From positions 901,147 to 965,146 of the forward strand of contig NC_033630.1 of assembly GCF_001540865.1 (NCBI RefSeq): a stretch of DNA of 64,000 bases. The letters run 5' to 3'. A program made the position numbers and the translations under genes. Positions 1 through 12,333 of this stretch are shown here, piece after piece; position 1 is the stretch's first letter, and each line of letters starts with the position of its first letter. The notes under the pieces are model-generated. The model did no database searches and had not been told where the DNA came from. It saw nothing but the letters and a program-made list of their open reading frames with translations. The DNA comes from Ananas comosus. Taxonomy: Eukaryota > Streptophyta > Magnoliopsida > Poales > Bromeliaceae.

Positions 1-981
1 AGTAAAGTGCATTTTAGCTGAGGGGAAAAGAAAAAAATAAAAAAGAATAGCAGGTAATAAGTCAAAAGTCAAAACTTTCTCAGAGCCAGAAAAAAGATTC
101 AGCTCAACGGGTTCGAGCCAAAGGCAGCGTCACTCTTTTGTGATTAAATTGATTCACTATTTCATGAATGATTTTGGTGTCGAGCCCGACCCTCCCTTGC
201 ACAGGTAACATAGAATTTGATAGTTGGCATTCGAGATCCCATATTCAAAACCTAATTGCTTCATATTTTTAGCTAAGCTTATTATTATTATTTTTTTTTT
301 AAAAAAAGAACAAAACGATTACCTGATGCTACCTTTGTCTCGACAAAAATTATTGCATGATATCACTTTTATGCAGTGGCTTTCTGTTGTGCTCTGCTTT
401 ACTATATTATGACTACAAGGTGTTTGTTGTTTGGCCTCAGTGAAGCATGAACATGTTTTTGAGTCTCCTATAACGATTTGATTTGCATATATACCATGCA
501 AGAAATATATGTGAAAGTTGTTTGCTATAATAATATGTGCATCTTGATCACTACTGCATTTGCCCATTGTTTCACAACTAAATTGTTTAAGAGATAAAGC
601 TATTGAATAGTGATATTTGAACTACATGGATGAACTTATTTCTTCACTAAATGGTGGATGAGATGGGGAGTCTTGAACCCTCAACCTTTTGCTCTGACAC
701 CACGTGAAACAAATGAGTTCGTTCCATTTGAGCAATTTGTATGCCATATCGATTAAACTACATGAAGTTAAAAATAGATTCTGATGTGGAGAGATGCCAA
801 ATCTTGCAAGTATACTAGCACATTAACAAACAGTGATATTTCATTTCCTTGAAGTGATTTTTCTCTTCTTTTTTAGCTTACCACAATATGACTTGTTTGT
901 TGCATAATCCACTACCTGCCTATGTAACTCATGCATGGTTAAGAACTCATTGTAAGAAAGTAAAGTATGCTAGATCTTTAC
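1..981. other. intron and flank of the LRR kinase gene, no exon seen
   Basis: On the minus strand this follows the splice donor of the receptor kinase gene and should be its intron. I looked for the expected last kinase exon (Asp-Val-Tyr-Ser-Tyr-Gly type motif) and did not find it. The stretch is AT-rich with no convincing gene. The missing exon is probably beyond position 1. Confidence 0.5.
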
Positions 982-3900
982 CTGGTGCGATGTATCCGAT
1001 AGACCCTTTCAGCCCAATCAAGCTTGTCGAATTCCTAGATGTTGTAGATTCAGCTGCTGGGAGGAACCTCGCTAACCCAAAATCAGTCACGCGAGCAATC
1101 ATTTCATCGTCCAGGAGAACATTGCTTGGTTTTAGATCACAATGAACAATTGGAGACGCACAGTGGTGATGTAGGTAACTAAGAGCAGAAGCTACATCCA
1201 CTGCTATGCTTAACCTCTGGATCAGATTTAACCTCCTTGTCTGATTATTCCTGCTAACTGTTGGATGCAGCCAGTTTTCCAGATTTCCATTAGGCATATA
1301 TTCAAAAATCAGGGCTTTGAATTCATTACCCGAGGGGTCCATCGTCGAGCATGAAGTAATGACATGTATGAGATTCCTGTGCCGAATATTTCTCAATGCC
1401 TCGCATTCATCTGTAAAGCTCTTAGGGGCTCCGTGTTGATGAAGGTTGAAAACTTTGACGGCAATATTGTACGGTCCAACATCCAGTATTCCTTTGTAGA
1501 CCGACCCGAAAGTTCCAAAACCAAGCAAATTGGCTTGAGAGAACCCTTCAGTTGCTCTAAAGATATCGGTGTAAGTTACTTTCTTGTACTTGTCCGCCAA
1601 GTAATGTTCTGATTGACTTGCTTTGCCTGCCTTTCTAGATCGGTGAAGAAAGATGAATAAACATAACAAGAAAATTGTCACGACACTTGCAACCAGGATT
1701 ACCACTTTTAGAACCCGAGAGCTTAGTAGTCTGCTGTTAGTGGGCCTAGTAGAACAAGGTGGTAGTTGCAATTTCGGATCACCTCCACATAACTTGCTAT
1801 TCCCAAGGACAGATATTTCACTTAAGTTGCTAAAGATACCGCCTTTTGGAACTTCGCCCTCAAGGTCATTGAAGGACAAGTTAAGATAACACAGAGAACC
1901 AAAGGATTTTAGGAACTCTGGGATCGGCCCGGATAAGTTATTCCGTGAAAGATCCAGCTCCTTAATACCTTTGAGATTTTGGAAGGATTGAGGAATGTTT
2001 CCTTGAAGGAAGTTGCCTTCCATGTGAAGGTACTCCAAAAGCTGACAACCACCTAGAGTGGAAGGAATTTCGCCAGATAATCGGTTGTCGGACATGTCTA
2101 AGCGTCCAAGATTTATCAAGCTACCCACCTCAAGCGGTATTGGTCCATATAGATGATTATGTGATAAATCGAGGGCTATGGAAAAAGAGGAAATGCTAAC
2201 AAGCTCCTTTGGTATAATTCCATCAAGCCTATTGAGAGAGAGGTTTAGTTCTAACAAATTTTTGCAGCTCCCTAAGCTTACTGGGATGCTTCCATTAAGC
2301 TCATTATCCTGCATGTAGAGATGGTTCAGTCGTTTGAGGTTTCCTATGGAAGGTATCGGGCCGGATAAATTGTTGCAGGATATTCGTAGGAGAAACAAGT
2401 TTTGAAGGTTACCTAGGGTGGCGGGAATAATCCCGGTGAATTGATTGTTATCCAGATAAAGAACAGTGAGGTTAACGAGGTTTCCGATCTCATCGGGGAT
2501 TGTTCCATATAATCGGTTAGCTCCGATTAGCAACCTTTCAAGCCGCGGCGAGAGGTTTCCGATGGAATTTGGCAAGGTACCTTCCAGCTCATTTTCTTGC
2601 AGAATTAATCTCTCCAAAAGGCTACAATTAGTTAAAGAAGAAAGGAAGCTCCAATCGCTAGCTTGAAGCAGATTGAACCCAAAATCCAAAATACGAAGCT
2701 TCCATAAAGATCCTAGATTCGGAGGCACCACTCCATCAAATGAGTTAGCCGAGAGATCAACAGATTGGAGGCCAGAAATGTTGGATAAAGAAGACGGGAT
2801 CTGGCCTTCGAGCTGATTTTCATTCATGGCTAAATTCTGAAGGTTTGGAAGAGTGTGGCCAATGTCTAGTGGTATCGTGCCGGATAGGTTGTTTCCTCCC
2901 AAACCAAGGTAGGTAAGATATGATATATTGTAAATAGAGGAGGGTATCGATCCGGTCAACTTGTTTTCGGATAATTCTAGCCGTTGCAGGCCAGGAATGC
3001 GGCCTAAGCTTTCTGGAATGCTTCCCTCTAAATTATTCGTAGCAAGGGAGACGACGGCGAGCGAAGAGAGGTTTCCCAGTGATGGCGGAATGCCTCCCGA
3101 GAGATTGTTTGCCATCAAAGCAAGATAAGAAAGGGGAGACGAAAGCTTTGAGCAAGGCGGGACAGGCCCTGTTAGTCTGTTATTTGAAAGATCGATACTA
3201 GCCAGCATCGAACTGTTAAAGAGAGTTTGAGGGATCTGTCCTGTGAGGCTATTGTTAGAGAGGAGAAGAATGTGAAGGGACGAGCTATTTCCGAGAAAGG
3301 GCGGAATTTTTCCGCCAAGTTTATTGTTCTCCAAGCGAACAAAGCTCAGAGAAGAGCTGCTGCCCAACAACCAAGGAATGTTTCCTGCGAGATTATTGCT
3401 CGTAAGCACGAGCGTTTGAAGATTGGGAAGGGAGCCAAACCCTGGGGGAATCTCACCTTCGAGCATGTTATTGTTAAGGCCAAGAATTTGGAGACTGAGG
3501 CATTTGCTGAGGTTGTATGGAATCTTGCCGTTCAACTCGTTGCCGTGCAAGCTGATCACGCGAAGACGAGAACAAAAAGATAAAGTTTCCGGGATCTCGC
3601 CGTCGAGTGAGTTCACGCTGAGGTTGAGGTACTGGAGTCGAAATAGACGGCCGATATCATGCGGGATGTTGCCGTGAAGTCGGTTATTCGGTAGGTGAAT
3701 TCTTTCGAGGAAAGTGAGGTTGGCTATGCAGGACGGCAAGGGGCCCGATAGGCTCAACGAGTCGAGGTCTAGTGCGGTGACGCGAAACGGGTGTCGGCTG
3801 CCGCAAGTGATTCCGCGCCACTTGCAGAAGTCCGGCGATTCGTTGTTCCAGGAGGCCAAGGCTCTGAGAGGGTCCGAGAGCCGGGACTTGAAGTAAAGGA

Positions 3901-4033
3901 GGGTCTCTTGGTCTCTACTTGTGTTGGCAATAGCTGGAGCAGAAACTACTAACACTGTGGGGCACAAAGAGAGGAGGACGAGGAGAGAGAGGGAAGTGAG
4001 AAATTTTGAAACCAAGGCACAAGAGTGGTCCAT
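982..4033 (-). CDS. LRR receptor-like kinase, Xa21/FLS2 (LRR-XII) type, exon 1
   Basis: Probable plasma-membrane immune or developmental receptor. The ATG at 4033 opens a signal peptide, then an LRR N-terminal cap (CKWRGITC), about 20 or more leucine-rich repeats with the LxxNxLxGxIP pattern, a membrane segment around residues 735-760 (VLKVVILVASVVTIFLLCLF), and a kinase domain. Seen in the kinase: glycine loop GFGTFG, lysine in IAVKVF, catalytic loop VHCDLKPSN and DFG. HCD in place of HRD makes it a non-RD kinase, a class linked to innate immune receptors. Exon 1 ends after GSIGYIAP with donor GTAAAG at 981-976, phase 1, the conserved intron site of this family. The exon is 3052 bp, 1017 codons plus one base. 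The rest of the kinase lies off the left edge, so the gene is partial here. No internal stop is seen. The ligand is unknown. Confidence 0.9.
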
Positions 4034-4126
4034 CCTATGTCTTAAGAATAACCCCTTTTTTTTAAAAAAAAAAAAAAACCACCAGTGCTACTTCATTCTT
4101 ATAGATAGATAGAAGGTGTCCTTTAT

Positions 4127-4134
4127 TATTTATA
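4127..4134 (-). promoter_or_regulatory. candidate TATA box of the first LRR kinase
   Basis: TATAAATA on the minus strand about 95 bases upstream of the ATG at 4033. It sits in AT-rich DNA, so the match alone is weak. The spacing is plausible. Confidence 0.35.
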
Positions 4135-4317
4135 TTATATTGGATTCGAATATAGTGCAATTTGCAAGAAGTATGATTAGAAGCCACGTAACACCCTGAA
4201 ACGTGTGCATAAATCAATTGAAGCTCTACCCACCATGCATGTTACTACGTACGTCAGCAATCCATGAAACAGCGCTCCGGTGCAGCCTTAACGGTGCAAT
4301 TGTTAACTTGGGCGTCG

Positions 4318-4660
4318 TTTAGATTTTAAATTTCACAGTTTACAATTCAAAAAATTTAAATTTGTAATTTTAAATTGTAAATTATAAATTTAAGATTTAA
4401 GTTTTAAAATTTAAGATTAAAGTTTAAATTTTAAATTTAGTTTTTAAATTTAAAAATTAAAATTCACAAATTTAAAAGCTTTAAAATTTAAAATTTATGT
4501 TAAAGTTTGAAATTTAAAATTTGATTTAAAATTTCAAATTTTAAATTTAGAGTTTGAATACCGAATTTTAAATTCTAGTTTAGATTTTAAATTCAAAATT
4601 TTGAATTTCTAAAGTTAAATTCAAATTTAAAATAAATTTAGCAAAAAAATATATTATTGG
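4318..4660. repeat. AAATTT-word low-complexity tract
   Basis: Dense variations of TTTAAATTT and AAATTTAAA with no reading frame of interest. A similar tract occurs at 54330-54905. Confidence 0.7.
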
Positions 4661-4734
4661 CAAATAGTAAAATTGTTCTGTCAAACCATTTTATAAAATT
4701 ATTTCAGGAAATTTGATTTCCTGTTAGACTCAAT

Positions 4735-6540
4735 CAAATTGTTTACAATATTTAACCAAAATTAATTCTTCAAATCAAAATTATTTTTGCAGAAATTATT
4801 TTTCCAACTGCTAGTCCAAACTGTGACCGAGTGAGAAGACTCTGTCATTGGTTTTTTTTTTTTTTCTCGATTTGTTTTCTTCCTTTTTAAGTCCCAATCC
4901 TGCTATCCGGCCCATGAGGGTAAGGAAGAGTATTCAAGAGAAAAATTATCAGATAGTGAGTGATAAAACTTTGTCATTGGCTTTTTCTTTTTTCTCTTTT
5001 TCCAAAATTGTTTCTTCCTTTTTTGAGTCCCAATCTTACTACCCCATGAGGTAGGGAAGACTATTCAACATGAAAGTCGAGGCTCTGATCTCAAAATCAC
5101 AAGGAAAGAGATGATTTAGTGGACATTGATGCGCTTGTGGGAAGCAAAATTGACATTGTAGAAGACTTATGGAGTACTTTGAGGAGTAGAGGGGAACAGA
5201 AGAATTTTTGAGAAAACAAAACGCCCCATGGGGTCCTTGCTGTCTGAGATCAGACCCCTTAAGGAGTTATGGTGCCGTTGCCCGTGTAGTAAGCCCGGTT
5301 GAAATATTTTTTTCTTAATGTTTTGTGAGGCTTTGGATGCCTCATTTTGTAGCCAAATTTATTTTCTAAATGAATGAAGCGGTAGCATGCTATCTTTTCT
5401 CAAAAAAAAAGAAAAAAAAAAACTTTGAGTAGAAAATAAGAGCTGTCACCTGCATAGTCTGCAATTTTGTTAATATCTGGAAAAATCGACTTATCGATTA
5501 GTATCATCCTATCCAACCAAAATCAATTCTCTAAATCAAATAAATTTCACAAAAAGTTATTTTTTCTGAATCTAGGCCAAATTGTTTTTTTTTTTTTTTT
5601 TTTTTACCCTCTCTTTCTTTCTCCTTTTCCAAAATTATTTCCATCCTTTTCAAGTCCCAATCCTACTGCCCCATGGGATAGGGAAGACTATTCAGCTTGA
5701 AAGTCGAGATTTTGTTCTCCAGATTACAAGGAAAGAGATGATTAAGATTAGCGAACATTACTGCTCTTGTTCGAAACAAAATCGACAATGTAGAAGACTA
5801 ATGGAATACCTCGAGAAGAAAATAAGAGCTGTCACCTTCATCGACTGGAGTTTCATTAATATCTGGAATGCTAGTTGAAAAATATTGACTTACCAATTAG
5901 TATCATCTTATCTAACCAAAATCAATTCTTGAAATCAAAATTAAGTTTACAAAAATTATTTTTTTCTGAATCTTGGCCAAATTGTCGCTGAGTGAGAAAA
6001 ACTTTGTCATTTGATTTTTTTTTTTTTCTTTAACATCTCGTCCTTTTTTCGTTTTTCAGATTTGTTTTCTTCCTTTCTAAGTCCCAATCTTGCTTTCGCA
6101 TGAGGTAGGAAAGACTATTCAACAGAAAAGATATCAGATAGTGAGTGAAAAAACTCTGTCATTTGTTTTTTCTTCCCTCTCTTTACCATCTCTTTCTTTC
6201 TCCTTTTCCAGAATTATTTTCTTCCTTTTTTAAGTCCCAATCCTACTACCCCGCGAGGTAGGGAAGACAATTCAACGTGAAAGTTAGGGGTTTTGTCCTC
6301 AAGATCGAACTCCAACATGAAAGTCGAGGTTTTGTCCTCAAGATCCAAAGAAAGAGATGATTAAGATAAGTGAACATATACTGCTCTTGTTGGAAGCAAA
6401 ATCGACAATATAGAAGACTAATGGAATATTTTGTGAAGAAAATAAGAGCTGCTACCAGCATATATAGACTATAGTTTTGTTAATATCTGGAAAACTAGTT
6501 GAAAAATAGACTTAAGGACTAGTATATATTATCCTATCTA
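4735..6540. repeat. degenerate tandem repeat, about three units
   Basis: Units share, in order: AACCAAAATCAATTCT, a GAGTGAGAAAACT region, a pyrimidine run, CTTTTTAAGTCCCAATCCTA, GGTAGGGAAGACTATTCAAC, GAAAGTCGAGGTTTTG, GAAAGAGATGATTAAGAT and AAAATAAGAGCTGTCACC. Unit starts are near 4755, 5516 and 5920. The first unit is interrupted by a LINE fragment (5190-5421). No coding potential. Confidence 0.7.
5190..5421 (+). mobile_element. 5'-truncated LINE, 3' end only
   Basis: Ends with the local LINE tail AATGAATGAAGCGGTAGCA followed by TGCTATC and a poly(A)-like run. Flanks ACTTTGAGGAGTAG and ACTTTGAGTAG look like a slightly altered target-site duplication. It splits the first tandem repeat unit. 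Confidence 0.7.
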
Positions 6541-6785
6541 ACCTAATCTAATAAGTATCACACTTAAGTAGCTTCTTCATATCTATCTTGGCTTTTACGG
6601 CAGTGCAACCGAGTCATGCCATACAACTTCAAATGCCGTGCTTTAGACAATTTAAAAATAATATCAAGTCACTTTCGGATTCTCGCAGCAACAGCAACCA
6701 GTTCGTTGCTTCTTCGGTCAAGCACTCTACTACAAATGATTAATTGCAACAGAAAGTAATTGCAGAAGCGCCTCAAAGCGACAAT

Positions 6786-6946
6786 TTTTTTTTTTTTTTT
6801 TCTGAGAGAGAGATAGCACGCTACCTGCTTCATTTATTTTATTTAGAAATAAACTTAGCTAGAAATGTGAATCAACTAGAATTCGAACTTGAGACCTCGG
6901 GTACCAACCACCAAGCCCTTTGCCACTTGCTCTAGGGACGGTCGGT
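6786..6946 (-). mobile_element. tRNA-derived SINE
   Basis: On the minus strand it opens CCGACCGTCCCTAGAGCAAG, carries the pol III B-box-like CAAGTTCGAATTC, and ends TAAATGAAGCAGGTAGCGTG, CTATCTCTCTCTC and a poly(A)-like run. Other copies of the family here are at 11034, 14145, 32607, 33112 and 44959. Confidence 0.8.
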
Positions 6947-7062
6947 AGCAGACTTAAGATTTTAGATTGGATAAGTTTTATTATATATGTGACATTCTTA
7001 AATATGTGGATTTAGGCTAGGCAAGAACACTTTTCATATAAGGTAAGTCACCAACTTTATAT

Positions 7063-7571
7063 GGGATTGTTTGTTTTGCCGAAACTGGATTTTGGGTTGA
7101 AATAAAGTTCAGTGGAAACTACTTCTCTTCTGCTATTTATTTCATAACTATGAAAGTGAAATTTCTTTAGTTTTACTATTTGTTTGGCAAAAAGTGAATA
7201 TTATAAAACTATAATTTATATATAAATAATAAATAACTTAATAAATAATAAATTATAATATAATAAATAAATATAATATAATTACATTCCTATGTAATTA
7301 AAAAAAATAATCAAAAACAACTAAATTATTTTTATACATTAAATTATAATAATACAATAATAAAATTATAAAGTAAAACAAATATAAATACTTAAGTAAT
7401 CAATTTTTAAATATTTTAAATGCGCAACTAAATGAAGGAAATACTAAAATTTAGTAATCAAATTTTATTATATTTTAAGTATGCAAAACTAAATAAAAGA
7501 ATAATTAGTGTCAAAATTAAATATATTTAATATTATAACTAGATTATTGATTTTATATATATTATAATATT

Positions 7572-7619
<48 letters not shown>

Positions 7620-8364
7620 ATATAGAGTTGAGCTAGAATACTCTCGAGAGTAACGAGCCGTTTACTCTCGAGTTGTTTTCGATGATAGAGCTTCCAAATT
7701 GACGATCGCTCCGTTGAAAATGATTTATACCACTTGAAGTGTTAGAAATCAAATTTCAAATCTTTTCGACATCATTTGCCTAATGATCAAAGGGTTTCAA
7801 AATTGTGTAATTTTAATGGTGGATAAGAGACGTTTTTCTCTTAACGGGTGTAAAGATATCAAAATCAATTGAATTTTTATTAGAAAATTCTTTTAACTAT
7901 TTAAAACAAGATCTATACTCTTGATCTCGATTACAAGACTCCTATCATCATTTTAAAGAATATTTTATTTCAGCCATTCATTTTTCTATTCACTAGATGG
8001 ATATAAAACAATATCGAAAGTGCGTGAAATTTGATTTCTAGGTAGTTTAAATAGTTTAGATCATATTTAACGGAGCCGATCGTCAATTTGGAAGCTCTAT
8101 CATCGAAAACAACTCAAGAGTAAACGGGCTCGTTTACTCTCGAGAGTATTCTAGCTCAACTCTATATATATATATATATATATATATTTACCTATCTTCA
8201 CTGTAATTGACTTCGGCCCGGGGTGGACTGAAGTCAATTACGCTATTTTGAGTAAGTCAAATTTCAATTGTATTTTTATTAAGACGAAACAAACAGTAAA
8301 AGTAATAGTTTACGGCGGAAAGTAACTTCACCCCCTCTTTATTTTTACCCAAACAAACAAACCC
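7063..8364. mobile_element. large MITE with GGGTTTGTTTGTTT termini
   Basis: Left end GGGATTGTTTGTTTTG and the right end read backwards, GGGTTTGTTTGTTTGG, match. Both continue into similar sequence (AAATAAAGTTCAGTGGAAAC against AAATAAAGAGGGGGTGAAG). The body is AT-rich, holds a (TA)n tract, and has another MITE nested in it. A 12-bp perfect inverted repeat, GTAATTGACTTC at 8203 and 8230, lies near the right end. Superfamily not settled. Confidence 0.55.
7625..8162. mobile_element. MITE, GAGTTGAGCTAGAATAC family, in (TA)n
   Basis: Perfect terminal inverted repeats of about 29 bp (GAGTTGAGCTAGAATACTCT start) flanked on both sides by (TA)n. Same family as 18192-18735, 20381-20950 and 38519-39062. 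Confidence 0.85.
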
Positions 8365-9490
8365 TATATATCAATAAAAAATTGAACTATTAATTTGGTG
8401 GCCCATAAAATTGCTCCCCTTGTTTAGAAGAGCATAAGAGGGGAACTTTCAAATTGTGCCTAGAAACACTTAAAGTTCAAATCAACCAACTGCTTTTTTC
8501 CCTATATTTTTATTTTGTGGGTTTTAGCCTTCTAGCGAAGGGTTGTAACATTTCTTCTGTCAGTATCCGCGGTCTCCAAATGAGTTTGTTATGAAGAACT
8601 AATAAGAGTATCACTATAAATCTTCTAAAATATCGCAGTTCTCGTCATTGATTTATGTATATAGCTTAATATACTAAACGAAATTAACGGTATATTAATA
8701 ATTTATAATATTATTCATAAAAACACTTGTAGCATTTTCTACAAAATAATAAAAACTTATTTCGAGCTGGAACTTAGAATTAGAACAATAACTATTTCGG
8801 ACTGAAGCCTCAGTCCGATTCATTCATTTTTCTTTCTGTGCACAAATTTCATATCTCAATCGTAGATTGTGATTCGACAGTGTTAGATTAACAGAAAAGA
8901 TGACTGCCGTCTCTCAACGGGCGGTAGAAATTAACGCAGGTAACATTCCCCAAATTTTTTTAATGTGCTCCTGCAACTATCACGTATACTACCAGTCTGC
9001 ATTATAATTTGTAATGTTCTCCTTTTACCGTAAATGACCGGGCATTCTATTTCATTGTTATTAATGATAGATTTTCAAAGTATGTAAAAATAAGAAAAAA
9101 ATTAAATACATACCAAAATTCAGGATCAAAGTCAAATAAGATAACTCATAGAGCGCCATAGAAAAGAAATTTCTGATCAATCTGCAGAAGCGAGAAGTTT
9201 GTCTATGATCTGAAAGTCATGAACCGAACTTGGGTAATTTGGTTTCTCCTCCTATCTCAATTACTCTGCCGTGCGGTGTGGAACCGATGGTAATTCTTCA
9301 CCAGAAAGCGTATGAGAAGGTGGCAGAACCAATACCCCTTTATATAGAGTCCAGATCGACTTCCCATTAAAATCTGATTAAGACTTTATTTAATTTAAAT
9401 AGATGGAATTCGGATTTGAATATGATTAATTGGGCCATATATTATAGAAATCCTAACAATTAATTCTCTTAATTGAGTCACTTCACGCAT
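8365..9490. other. no gene seen
   Basis: AT-rich intergenic DNA. I see no splice-supported exon and no clear element. Confidence 0.5.
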
Positions 9491-9498
9491 TATAAATA
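9491..9498 (+). promoter_or_regulatory. candidate TATA box of the small secreted-peptide gene
   Basis: TATAAATA 61 bases upstream of the ATG at 9559, followed by a CT-rich leader, as expected for a plant promoter. Confidence 0.55.
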
Positions 9499-9558
9499 GG
9501 TTGCCTCCTTCCTCATATTGAGCAAGAACTAATTGGCGGGAATTGTTATCAGTTTAAA

Positions 9559-9681
9559 TGGCTCTCAAAGCTGTTCTCCTCTTCTTGCTCTCTCTTTTAC
9601 TTCTAGCTACCATCCCTGGCGCTCTCATCCCCTCTGCCATGGCCGCGAGAGATGTTGGTAACAAGTCTCCTCCTCTTCCTC
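9559..9681 (+). CDS. first exon of a small secreted protein gene
   Basis: The ATG opens a strong signal peptide (MALKAVLLFLLSLLLLATIP), then GALIPSAMAARDVGNKSPPL. The frame runs to a good splice donor (C|GTGAGTACC at 9682). A TATA box lies upstream at a sensible distance. I could not find a second exon. A LINE sits 290 bases downstream, in what would be the intron. Layout (signal peptide, short first exon) resembles the gene at 46384, but sequence similarity is low. Family not recognised. It may be an intact gene with a distant exon or a broken remnant. Confidence 0.5.
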
Positions 9682-9969
9682 GTGAGTACCTTTCCTATGC
9701 CTCTATGCATTCTTTCTGATGGTAAAATTATTTTGAGAGTCTGCTTGATCCCACTTATCCTTTTACTCTCAGCAGCAATACTAAGTTTTCATGAAGTGTT
9801 TGAAAAAATAATAATAATTTGCAACTTCTGGTGGGTCGAAAAGCAAGATGAGATACTTGAATTTGGTATTTGCATTTTCGCTGCAGAACAAATTAAATTT
9901 TTTAAAAAATAAATTTATGTAGTGCTTCTCCTAATAATATTACTTGGACAAACAATATTCTATCTTTTA

Positions 9970-10265
9970 GCTTGGTGGGTGGTATGGACTGAGCGAAACA
10001 ACACTATCTTCCGATCGATACCCCCAACCCTCTGCGCTCGCTTGACCGTATTAACGTTTTACTAAACAACTGGAGCAATTTCTGCTGACCGCGGACTGTA
10101 TTTTTAGCCTTTTTCTCTTTCTCCTTCTCTCCATGTCTTTGGTTTTTTTTTGCACTTTTCTTTTTTCCCGGAAGCTTTAGCTGCATCCACCTTGTAAGTC
10201 TAGTTCATCCTTTTTAATGAATGAAGCAGGTACCTCGCTATCTTTTTCTCAAAAAAAAAAAGAAA
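9970..10265 (+). mobile_element. 5'-truncated LINE with 20-bp target-site duplication
   Basis: AAACAATATTCTATCTTTTA is repeated exactly at 9950-9969 and 10266-10285. Inside, the end of the reverse-transcriptase ORF reads WWVVWTERNNTIF, followed by the family tail TAATGAATGAAGCAGGTACC, a CTATC run and poly(A). Confidence 0.9.
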
Positions 10266-10285
10266 AAACAATATTCTATCTTTTA

Positions 10286-10883
10286 TAAAACAGTATAATA
10301 TCTTAATATTTTATCAAATAATATAATATCTTTCAGTAGGTCTAAATTAACAAGCTCTAAAACTAACTTATAACCTATTTGGCGTTTGAAAAAACTATTG
10401 TTAGAGATGCTGACTTTACCTGTTGCTTGGTGTTTCCAGAAGCTTCAAAATATTTCGGCTTCCACGTTCAGCACTATATATACATCAAACTAATTATTAT
10501 TTTAGCTTAAGCCACAATAAGGAGAAAAAAAAAAAAAGTTTCTTATTTTTTCTTTATCAAAAACATTAATTTTATGCAGCTCTCTCTAAACATATCGGAT
10601 ATATTAATTTTTTAAAAAAAGATAAGTGAAATGATATTTTTGCTATCACAAATGTGCCATTCAATGACATTTTTATTATCATAAATATGTCCATTTAAAA
10701 ATTCTAATTGTTAGAATTATGCAGAAGTATTCTTTTGAAAATTTTCGACAGTCATCTTCTTCTTTCATGAATAAAATTATAGTATAAGAGAGATAAAAAT
10801 ATTAATTTATCTTATTAATCTATCAGAATTAAGTATTTTATCTATGGTTGGTTATATTTTTTTTAACGAATCCTAATAGTAGG

Positions 10884-10927
<44 letters not shown>

Positions 10928-11033
10928 AAAATGTTAGAATTTTTGTATGAATAAATATAAAAAGTTGAGTTTTGCAGGAAATGTTTATAGAGAACTCTAT
11001 CCATTTAACCCTTATCAAAATGTCGTTATATGT
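10286..11033. other. no gene seen; contains a (TA)n microsatellite
   Basis: AT-rich. A (TA)n tract of about 40 bases lies near 10886-10924. No exon recognised. Confidence 0.5.
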
Positions 11034-11176
11034 TTTTTTTTTTAGAAATAGGTAGCATGCTATCTACTTTGTTTATTTTATTTTGAAAATAAATTTAGCT
11101 GGAAACGTGAATCAATTAGAATTTGAACTTGAGACCCACCAAATACTTTGCCACTTGTTGCTAGAAACGGTCGGTA
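11034..11176 (-). mobile_element. tRNA-derived SINE, diverged
   Basis: Same family as 6786-6946: minus-strand head GACCGTTTCTAGCAACAAG, B-box-like region, and tail GTAGATAGCATGCTACC before an A-rich end. It has a small internal deletion after the B-box region. Confidence 0.7.
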
Positions 11177-11541
11177 AATATTGTTGGTATATGTTGATTT
11201 TCAAAGTGGAGAACTAGACCGTTGTTCTTGGAGCAAACCAAACAATAAGCTCTAAATCTGAAAGCAGTTTCATTTGTAATCTAATTTTATTATTATCGTA
11301 CGACGAAAATCGAGCTCACTCCAACAAACCAGTTCGGTCGGTGGGAGTATGGGCGTAAATAAGAGTAGAATTTAAACGAGGAAAAATTATACTATACTAT
11401 CAAACATTATTCTGTTTTCTCTTTCATCATCGCTTTGTTCGATGATGATGAACACAGTGCCGCCAGGAGGACAGGGCAAGACCACGGACGAGAAGGGACG
11501 CCCGCGTACCGCGCACCGTCGGCCGTCGCCTCACATGCGAG

Positions 11542-12333
11542 TAGGGGTGTCAAACGGGCCGGGCGGCCCGCGGTCCGCCCGGCCCGGCACGAGAGTGGGC
11601 CGGGCCAGGCACGGCACGGCACTGTAGCGTGCCGTGCCGGCCCGGCCCGACCAGTTAAATCGGGCCGTGCTGGGCTGCACTCCCGTGGCCCGATGGCCCG
11701 GCACGGCCCGGCACGATATAGGTCTAGGCCGTGCCGGGCCTAGAGGGTACCCAGCCCGGTCCGGCACGGCACGGCCCGGCCCATGTGGCCAGGCACTCCC
11801 GAGCCGGGCCCAAGCTCTGCAGCACCCAGTTGGGCAAGCCAACCTTGGGAGTTGGGTTCCCGAGGCCCTGCAGCACTCAACTCCCAATGCTTTGGGAGTT
11901 GGGCTGTAGCTTTGGGACTCCCAAATGAGAGTTGGGCTGTGGCTTTGGGATGGTATTTTTGTCAAAAAAATTTAAAATTTTTAAATAATTTAATTTAAAA
12001 TTTAAAATTTTAATATTTTTATAAATATATTTTAATTTTTTTTACTTATATATTATTTTTAAAAAAATTAATATTAATATTTTTATTTTTCAAAAAATTT
12101 AAATATTTTTAAATAAAATTAATAAAATAAAAAAGGGCTGGCCCGAAGCCCCCGGCGGCCCCGGCACGGCCCGCTGCAGTCCGGGCCGGGGCCGTGCTGG
12201 GCCGGGTTCCAAAAAATTTGGCCCGCAATGCACGGCCCGATTTTGGGGCCGGGCCGTGCGGGCTGCCTCCGGCCCGTTTCGGCCGGAAAATGTGGGCCGT
12301 GCCGGCCGCGGCACGGCCCACATTACATCCCTA
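11542..12333. mobile_element. GC-rich non-autonomous hAT-like element
   Basis: An exact 8-bp duplication, CATGCGAG, flanks it (11534-11541 and 12334-12341). Ends are TAGGGGTGTCAAACGGGCC and, reversed, TAGGGATGTAATGTGGGCC. An 8-bp duplication and TAGGG ends fit the hAT superfamily. Both arms consist of CGGCCCGG/GGCACGGC words that can pair over long distances, and the core (about 11957-12135) is almost pure A/T. Long frames across it are composition artefacts, not genes. Confidence 0.85.

Noticed and set aside
1..981. Possible last exon of LRR kinase 1
   Set aside because: No DVYSYG-like sequence in any minus-strand frame. The region is intron or beyond.
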